Shown here: in pieces, positions 56,763 to 64,000 of the stretch
Position numbering within the stretch: position 1 is the stretch's first letter
Layout: each line of letters opens with the position of its first letter
Assembly (NCBI GenBank): GCA_002682825.1
Contig: NOKP01000014.1
Span: 248,001-312,000 of the forward strand
Source: Neonectria sp. B-13
Taxonomy: Eukaryota > Ascomycota > Sordariomycetes > Hypocreales > Nectriaceae
Reading direction: 5' to 3'
Length of the DNA stretch: 64,000 nt
Program-made: the position numbers and the translations under genes
Notes under the pieces: generated by a model
The model's input: the letters and a program-made list of their open reading frames with translations, nothing else
What the model was told of the DNA's origin: nothing
Database searches by the model: none

Positions 56763-57742
56763 TTCGAAAATCGTGGACAAGCACAGAAGAAGGCCAATAG
56801 GTCGGTGGCACGAGAGACTCGGCACAGGTAAGGCTAGCAGGCGGCGAACTCGGCGTACCCCTTGCTGTGGTAAACGGGAGACTCCAGGTGAGCCGCTGTA
56901 CGAATACTGCAAAGCTGATGCTGAAGGACTATAACCCAAAAGTCACGCCGTGAATAATTTTCGAAACAGAGGGGGTGGTGCATCCTTCGAAAACAGACGC
57001 AAGAGAGTGGCACCCGTTGGCTGGATGTTCATCCCGCATCCCGGAAGGACATGGGGTGATGATGGCTCCTAGAACCCGGTAAATTACCGAATACTGATTT
57101 CCTCTTTGGGATGGTTGAGAAGGATTCCCCGTGCATGCAAGGGTTTGCAGATCCGCAAATGCAACCTCGACGTCTACCGAATCCAACGGGTTGTGCAAAT
57201 AAAAAGGAGCAGACATACGATAATTACGATCGTGTCCACCAGGGCTGACTCCACCTCGCAGGGGCCATAATCCCGTCAGCCCTGTCAATATCCCCTGCAA
57301 GTACCTCTAAGTAGACGGTGTGTACACTATTCGGACCCTGCTCAGCAATGCCGGCGGCCCTAGTCAATGAATCCACACCTCAATCCTTGGGACTTTGGGG
57401 GCGGCTGGTAGGATTTCAACTTGTGTCTGACCTTGGTCAAGAGAGATGTGAGACCGGGCCTGAAGCGGAAGAGCAATGTAATCAGACCATTTACACACCA
57501 TTATCAGCCTGCTGCGGATTCAACAAATGTTGAGAATGACCATTGCATACGCCTGGGAAGCAAAACATCACCTGAGTTCCAGAACACGTACCTAGCCCAG
57601 GTGTAAGACCTAGCATTGTCAAGAATTCATAAGGGAGACGCAGCCGGCCCACACTACAGTCTCTAGTCACTCAACAGAGCTTTTGCCTCTTGTATTATCC
57701 ATATTTCTGCTTTATCTATTAACTACTCAGCCTCCCTCCACT
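56763..57742. promoter_or_regulatory. divergent promoter of the MFS and monooxygenase genes
   Basis: 980 bp between two divergent cluster genes. No gene is seen. Short frames on both strands lack domains. Confidence 0.5.
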
Positions 57743-59162
57743 ATGGCTGTAAGCGAGAAGTCAGAAGACCCCAAGGCAGCACGCCCTGTGCGCGTTGCCA
57801 TCATCGGCGCTGGCGTCGGAGGGCTCGTCCTTGCCCAACTCCTCAGGAACAACCCCAAATTCAGCGTCACCATCTATGAGCGGGGCTCCAAAGAAGTGGG
57901 TGTCAGCTCTCTCACGGGTTTCCGCATCCTCCTGTCGAAGGAAATGCTAGCGGCGTTACGGTCACGACTTCCAGCCACGGTAAAAGACTTGCTGGAAAGG
58001 TCGGTTGGTATTCAGCCTCCAGGAGGACAAAGCATTGCCCTTCTCGACGAAAAGGGAAGTGTGAAGCTGGGACTCACCCCAAAGGACTTTCGTGATGCTA
58101 GCTCCGTGTCAAGGTGGAAGCTAAGAGCCGCCTTGTTGGAAGGACTGGAGGACGTCATCCATTGGCAGACGGAGTACCAGAGTTACGACAGCCAGGAAGG
58201 TGGCGTGAAGTTGATTTTCAAGGACGAAAAGACAGCAGAGTGTGATGTCCTCGTCGGCGCAGATGGTGCAGGGAGCAAAATCAGGAAGCAACTTCTCCCG
58301 CAGTCAACAAGAGACACCCTGGGCATAACCGTGCTCTACTTCAAGATGCCCCTCACCCAGGAAACAGAACTCATGATGCCTTACGGCTCTGGATGCATGG
58401 TAAGCGGATCAACTCCTTTTGTATGATGTGCTTCCACTCATCGCCCTTGTAGGTCATGGCTCCTCGAAGCTCAATGGTTGTTTCTTACTACAAGGACAAA
58501 GCCGAGCCCTACGGACCTTACGAGTTGCAGTCTGTGGACGCCCAAGATTCCTACCTCATGTGTGGCTTAGGTTGCTACACTGATGACTACGTCCGCAAGG
58601 GCAAGCACCCCGATGAGATGACCCCGGAGGAGCTGAAAGGGTACTGGATGGACCGAACCAAGACTTGGCACCCACTCTTCCGCTCACTAATTAGCATTGC
58701 CATCCCTGAGACCGTCTATGTGTCTCATGTGAAGACACAGCACAAGATGAAGCCTTGGAAGTCCACCAACGTCGCGCTGCTAGGCGACGCCGCACACAGG
58801 TAAACTCAATCCTACAATTTTCCCTGACACTCTACTAGTTCTTGAGTCTAACCTAATGCTTCCACTATAGCATGACCCCATATCTCGGGAAGGGCGCTAC
58901 ATCGGCCATTGCCGATGCGCTTTCACTCGCAGAGCACCTGGAGAAGCTGGCACCTGGCGCCAATAAGTCAGAGTTGGCGAGCCTTCTTGACGACTACACC
59001 GTCAGCATGTTGAAGTCCGGTTTCAAGATGGCCAACATGAGTAAGGTTGTCCACGATGTGGTGTTCATGGGTTCAAATCCCTTTAAAGCAAAGTGCCGTA
59101 ATGCTCTCTTGCGCACTCTGGGAGTGTTCATCGGCAGCAAGGATGGCCCAAGAATTGCTTAA
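57743..59162 (+). CDS. FAD-dependent monooxygenase
   Basis: Flavoprotein hydroxylase of 431 aa in three exons: 57743-58399, 58453-58799 and 58871-59162. The FAD dinucleotide motif is IGAGVGGL (residues 21-28). The DG motif appears as VGADGAGSKIR, and the GD motif as LLGDAAHSMTPYLGKGA, assembled across the second splice. This is the UbiH/salicylate-hydroxylase group. It may hydroxylate or epoxidise the released polyketide. The ATG at 57743 is used because the longer open frame upstream starts only at TTG and reads through a hydrophobic stretch absent from the family. Confidence 0.9.
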
Positions 59163-59682
59163 AGGGCCAATCAAGTGGTAACTTGTTCTCCTCGGCTTCT
59201 TCAGCATGCATTACAACATTTCATTTGTCTCAAGATTGAGTACCATTCTGTTTACTGTATATCCCTCTGATTATACCCCTCTTAGTTTATTATATTTAGT
59301 TGAGTACTTCGCAATAATATCCATCGTCAAGGACCCGTGTGTTTCGGGGAGTCACCCCTTCGCATAGTCCATCGCAACATGACGAACAGCCTAAACCCTG
59401 AATATGAGAAGTCTCGTACGACTTGAAACGTTCTAGGTGGCGGGACATCCGGCCTTACATCTTGCTGAGAGCTGTAGAGGTCTTACTGAACTTCATCTAG
59501 CAGACTCACCAAGGCTAAACCAACTGCCTTCCTTACCTTTGCATCTAGCAGCAAAATGGAAGGTACTAACAACCATCCAATTGCAGAAACTTGACTATCG
59601 ACACCAACCATGCTGCTGGTGGTCTGGCACTTGCTTCTCCGGGTGCGGTCAAGACTAGTAGGCGAAACCGTCAAAAATGAAA
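59163..59682. other. intergenic region before 5S copy 3
   Basis: No gene is seen. The frame at 59437-59658 has no domain. It ends with the T-rich terminator of the minus-strand 5S gene. Confidence 0.5.
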
Positions 59683-59801
59683 ACATACAACAGCGAGGAT
59701 TCCCCGGTCGTCACCGACCCGAGTACTAGTTCGCCCCTCACCAGCTTGACTAAGGGAGAGCGGACGGGATCCCGTATTTTCTAGTGGGTATGGTCGTATG
59801 T
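59683..59801 (-). rRNA. 5S ribosomal RNA, type A copy 2
   Basis: 119-nt gene identical to the copy at 19115-19233, including the CCCAC/GTGAGGG helix II strands. A T-rich terminator follows on the minus strand. I see no TATA-like element in the first 35 bp upstream. Confidence 0.95.
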
Positions 59802-61200
59802 GCAAGTTTGGGCCACCAATTCGGATCATCACCGCGCCAAACATGAAATAGCAACGAACACATCGCGGAGTAACAAGTAAGTAGTGCTATGCTCTCCATC
59901 GTGGCTTGATCCACCGCTTCATAGTATACTTGAGTGTAGTCACTCTTAGAGACACTTAGCTATATTGCATTTTACACAGTTATAGATATACAGCTTTTAG
60001 TTATACGTCTATTATATTTGAGAACGCGGACAGCAATAGACCTAATTTCGTTAAACTGACCTAGGACTGCTCCTTTTTATGGTATATAGACTCTAGAACC
60101 AATGATAATATATTATTATTATCACTGTTAAAACTACTGTTTGAACTACTGTTTCTGCTTATCCGCAATTGCACTGAATCACATGTTTCCTTTGCTTGAG
60201 CTTAATAGGGGGATAGATCTTTGGATTTTGAACCTAATTATTGACTTTTGCTCCCTCCAAACTCCCTCCGCCAAATCCCTCCATGCAGCTTCGTGGCCGA
60301 TGTTAGAGATGACTAGATTCCCTCGGTTTCTAATGCATTACTCCTTTAGCTGTAGGTTGGTCAGAACGATATTACCTATCAACTGCATGATCCATAAGGC
60401 ATAGATAGGGTTGTACAGCTTCTTGAGGAACTCCTTCTCTGTAGTAGTAATATTACTATTCCTTTCTAGCTTTAGAGCTAGTCTCTCTAGAAAGAGCTGT
60501 TCTATTGCAATCTACTAGGCTATTGCTATATTAAGCTGTATTTCCTCTTATAGTAGAATGTTATAGCTAAAGACTATCAATTGGATTAATTTCTTAGGTC
60601 TAAAGTGATTAATCATAGGCTATTTTATATGCCTTAGGCTAGACTTTTGAGCTGCAATTTATAGCGTAGAAATGAGGCTTGGATATTTTTTTAATTTGCT
60701 ATATAGGTTATATAAGAGCCTATGTGTATAGCTTGGCGAGGGCTTGCTGGGCTGTAGTGCGATTCGGATGGAAGCAGTTATCTTGTGCGATCGGTGGTGT
60801 GGTCGTTGTATTGTATGGAAGGTCGGATGGAATGCGAAGGGCCTGGAAAGCGTAGAGGTTAGCCGGGCTTTTATCCTAAGGGGTTTTAGCCTTTTCTAAG
60901 ATCTAGCTTTTCTAAGATCTAGCTTTTCCAGCTGATTGGGGCAGTAAAACTTACACCTTAGCTTTATAGTAGAAACTTTTATCTTCTTGAGTCATTGTTG
61001 CCTTGGGCTTAGGTATTAAGCCTATTATACTATTGTTTTTTCTGTTTTCTTTTATACTATTTAACCTTTAGCCCCTTCTCTAGGTGTGTGCTACCAAGGA
61101 CTATTATATCTAAATATTATTATTATTAATCCACCTCTTACCTCAGTCTTATACTTGCTTCACTGACACACGAGGTGTAATAGTAAGTACATAATACGGA
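59802..61200. other. AT/TA-rich gene-free DNA, probable RIP-degraded repeat
   Basis: From about 59930 the sequence becomes strongly AT-rich with many TA dinucleotides, for example around 60420-60720 and 60950-61140. No long frame survives. This is the usual look of a transposon or duplicate degraded by repeat-induced point mutation. No intact transposase, LTR or terminal repeat could be recognised, so the source element is unknown. Confidence 0.55.
60891..60922. repeat. 16-bp tandem duplication
   Basis: Two exact adjacent copies of a 16-bp unit beginning cttttctaagatc, inside the AT-rich region. Confidence 0.75.
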
Positions 61201-62394
61201 TGGGCATTTCCACCGGTTTCGTTCTATGTGTTGTAGTGTTTATGAAATGAGGGTTGAAAATGGCAAACCGACAAATATAAAGATTGCTCACTCAGTTACA
61301 GATAGGCTGGTTAATGTTGCCAGCATTCAGTTGGACTCGCGACACTGTATAGCAGTTTGCGTCTTTTTATTCTTGTAAGACTTGGTTACAATCGACGACA
61401 GACTCAGGGTAGGTCTTACTGAATACATTTTCCAGACCGGAATTCTATCGAGGAGCTCCTTAATCCTCTGATGCCACTTGCAAAAACCTAATTTGGAGAC
61501 CTACTTGGGCGGCGTAAGCAGCTTCTCACAAACAATAATATCAATGGTCGTCTCCTTGGCCAGTTGTAGCCCTTCAAACATACGCCTACCGTGTCTTCAA
61601 CGTTTAGTTGTGAGCTCTTCCCCCGGTTCCCATCTGAAGAAGCTTACGGCCAACAAATCTTCCTTCAAGGAGTCTCCAAAGCATTTCTGGAGGCTAGAAC
61701 TCGAGCAACATTCAATTCATCTAAGCGGTCTACAGTGATTATATGAATGGGGGTCAACACAAAGGGTGTCACCACACGTTGGTCGAGACTCATTACCTTG
61801 ACTCAGACCCATCGGCCCCGCTTCGACCTTACAGGTCCTGTGTTGATTTTTCTCATTCTTCACTGTCACTTGACTGTGAGAAATGCCACAACTGTCTGCG
61901 CCTATTGCGAGCATACATAGTTGTCGGCAATGTGGGCCAGGTCTTATTACGGTTAGAATTCACCTAAGAGGGCGAGGCATTACAGGAACTCCGTTAGATA
62001 TGGAAGCCCTATTAGTTTCATGGAACGAAGAAGCGTTAATTCGGCCAACAAAGCTTAACCATTTCAACTTATGTTTATTCCTATGTGTTCGATTATGTTT
62101 TTAAACTCACGTCTGCCCTCACTCAACTTTCCATGTTGCACATCAACCTGTGCATTGCCAAGCTGTGTATTGCTAGAAGCAACGTTTCAGAGCGCATGCT
62201 CGCTGTGAAATTTCTCACACTCTCTCTATAAACTGAATCGCCAACCTCACTTTAACCTATCCACTGACTTAGAATCTTCCGTCACTGTACGAATACGTTG
62301 AGTGATATGGTAGGTGCCTAAGCGGGGAACTAGACTTGTAGGTTAGCAGTACCCAGTTATTGCAAAAGGAAGTGGACATACAAATGGCAAAAAA
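61201..62394. other. 1.2-kb region without a gene
   Basis: Base composition returns towards average. No coding frame has a recognisable domain. It ends at the terminator of 5S copy 4. Confidence 0.45.
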
Positions 62395-62513
62395 ACATAC
62401 AACAGCAGGGATTCCCCGGTCGTCACCGACCCGAGTACTAATCTGCCGCTTCTCAGCTTGACTAAGGGAGAGCGGACGGGATCCCGTATTTTCTAAGAGC
62501 TATGGTCGTATGT
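62395..62513 (-). rRNA. 5S ribosomal RNA, type B copy 2
   Basis: 119-nt gene differing from the copy at 30136-30254 at one position, at the loop side of helix II. It shares the GCTCT/GAGAAGC helix II strands. Its 3' end is followed by a run of T on the minus strand (aaaaaa at 62389-62395). Confidence 0.95.
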
Positions 62514-64000
62514 GCTGTACGTCTGCGAAAACTCAGGTTTTGACCACACGGTAATACGTAGCTTCTGGGCTTCTCTCATACATTACTTGGACGAGTCGAT
62601 ACAGTTGGATTGAGATGTGCGGGCTGTAGCTGAAGTAAAAGAAGAAAACAACATCCTCAAATCGTATATATGCAGTGCATGGCGCTTCTCTCGAGATCCA
62701 TTTAAACGAGCCAGGATTTGTAGGAAATGCCATTTATCTCCTCCTTCAGCCGCTCTCAGGTCAAACTACAACGAGCGAGGATTTGTAACCCCTTATTTTA
62801 TTACACCACGCCCTCCAGGTTCAACGTTAACGAGGAGCAGGTAATATCTGATTTGTTGTCTACCGTTTATTCAGTGACTTGTGGATATATTGGCGCGGTC
62901 ACAGTCTTCACGAGAATATTGATTCACACTCGGCCATCGGTTAATCGGAATCTCAGAAGAACGTATAGTTCAACGGTTCTGCTAGTGGTGAGAGACCTAA
63001 CGCCCGCACACCTCAAGACCACTTCATCGAAAGATAGCATATTGCGGGGTATCAGGATACCAGCCAGATATTGGGATGAAGACATACGTAGATATGTGAC
63101 CTCAAGGTTTGCATTATAACTTAATTATGGTTGCTAATTCAGGGCCTCTCTCTTCTTCGGGGTTAATGAGCTCGTTCTTTTAGAAAATTTGCCGCGCCTT
63201 GGTCGATTGCGTAAAAACAGTTGCTCTGGGAAGCCACACCGGAGTAAGCGACCGTGCCCACACCGTATACGAGTCAATATACCCTGGTTGGGCCGAAATG
63301 AACCCGCACCTGTTTTCTGGACCAACTGCAATAGGGATTCCGCCATTTTTCGACCAAGCGACTATTGTTCTCTGTCGTTCACAAAGTTGGCCGAAGATTC
63401 AGGTCGTCGAAGCTCATCGCTTGCGGGCGAACAACGCCAAAGGATGCGGAAACAAGACTCTTGGCACGTTAACCAAGACATGCACTAGAACCAATTATCT
63501 ACTATGAAGAGTGAAAGCGAACTAATGAAGATCGCTACAAAATTATTATATGTAAATGGGGTGCATCGAATAAGACCGCACTACAAGCCCCTCATGGAGA
63601 GGGCTCCCGAACTGGTCCGAGCGAGACTATAACTAAGGGGTCAGATGCACATGCCAAACTAGTATGGGACCTCGGTTCACCTTATCTGACATCTATAAAA
63701 CGGAATGTTTGTTAGTCTTGGCAGCTCGGCACTGGCGAATACTGCAAATAGTGCCAAAAGAGGAAGTCCGTCTGTGATAGCTAGTTACTTGCATTACGGT
63801 GGACTAATCGAGCAAAGGGATGGTATCTAAGCTCCGAAAAATATCCGTATAGAGAAGGTAGTCCTTAAAGTTTCTGGGAAGCACAACGCGTCAATTGGCC
63901 GTAAATCCGACCCGGATGATTTGGATCAGTGGATTGGACGATAATATTGACTGATTCGTAATGCGTCTCGTTGCCCCTCTGTCATAGTGAGGGTATTAAG
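62514..64000. other. right edge, no supported gene
   Basis: Frames at 62727-63119 and 63199-63507 are the longest, but neither has a family motif, signal peptide or convincing splice structure. The words cgagccaggatttgta (about 62707) and cgagcgaggatttgta (about 62772) form a 16-bp near-exact direct repeat about 65 bp apart. Confidence 0.45.

Noticed and set aside
57683..57742. Extended N-terminus of the FAD monooxygenase
   Set aside because: The longer frame begins with TTG, not ATG, and adds a hydrophobic stretch absent from the family; the ATG at 57743 precedes the FAD motif at the usual distance.
19115..62513. The four 119-bp dispersed repeats as a transposon or CRISPR-like element
   Set aside because: Ends, length, internal control region and T-run terminators identify them as 5S rRNA genes. 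There is no target duplication or spacer array.
62727..63507. Frames of 100-130 codons at the right edge as genes
   Set aside because: No domain, signal peptide or convincing splicing; the region adjoins degraded DNA.

Overview
The window is nuclear DNA of a filamentous ascomycete, most likely a Sordariomycete. Introns are short (about 45-70 bp) with GTRNGT...CTRAY...YAG signals. Zn2Cys6, HET and FSH1 families are present, 5S rRNA genes are scattered singly instead of lying in an array, and a 5.8S/ITS2 relic ends in the CAACCCTCAAG typical of that class. Splice sites given here were read by eye and checked only for phase and family continuity. No genus is asserted.

Left part (1-18.7 kb): mostly secreted or wall proteins separated by long empty stretches. 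These are a GPI-anchored GH5 glucanase, a tiny precursor with two identical cysteine-rich peptide repeats, a PhiA-like wall protein, an M14A carboxypeptidase, a GPI-anchored cupredoxin, a small CxxC protein behind a 9-bp tandem repeat, and a PAN-like small secreted protein. A divergent pair, PhyH dioxygenase and HxxxDG acyltransferase (4.9-8.1 kb), looks like a metabolic tailoring pair.

Middle part (19-41 kb): self/non-self and regulatory genes. A C2H2 zinc-finger protein lies next to a long HET-domain protein. They are followed by an Ecm33-like GPI protein, a divergent Zn2Cys6 regulator/SDR pair, an M6-type metalloprotease with six C-terminal repeats, a decayed NACHT-like gene, and an SRPK-like kinase.

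Right part (41.5-59.2 kb): a compact polyketide cluster. It holds a complete highly reducing PKS (KS-AT-DH-MT-ER-KR-ACP, no release domain), a membrane-tailed UDP-glycosyltransferase divergent from it, a LovG-like FSH1 hydrolase that could release the chain in trans, an MFS exporter and a FAD monooxygenase. The likely output is a methyl-branched reduced polyketide that is released, hydroxylated, glycosylated and exported. No cluster-specific regulator lies inside it; the nearest Zn2Cys6 gene is 9 kb away.

RNA genes: four 119-nt 5S rRNA genes, all on the minus strand, in two sequence types (A at 19.1 and 59.7 kb; B at 30.1 and 62.4 kb). A short 5.8S/ITS2 fragment sits at 29.65-29.75 kb. From about 59.9 kb onward the DNA turns AT/TA-rich and gene-free, like a RIP-degraded repeat.
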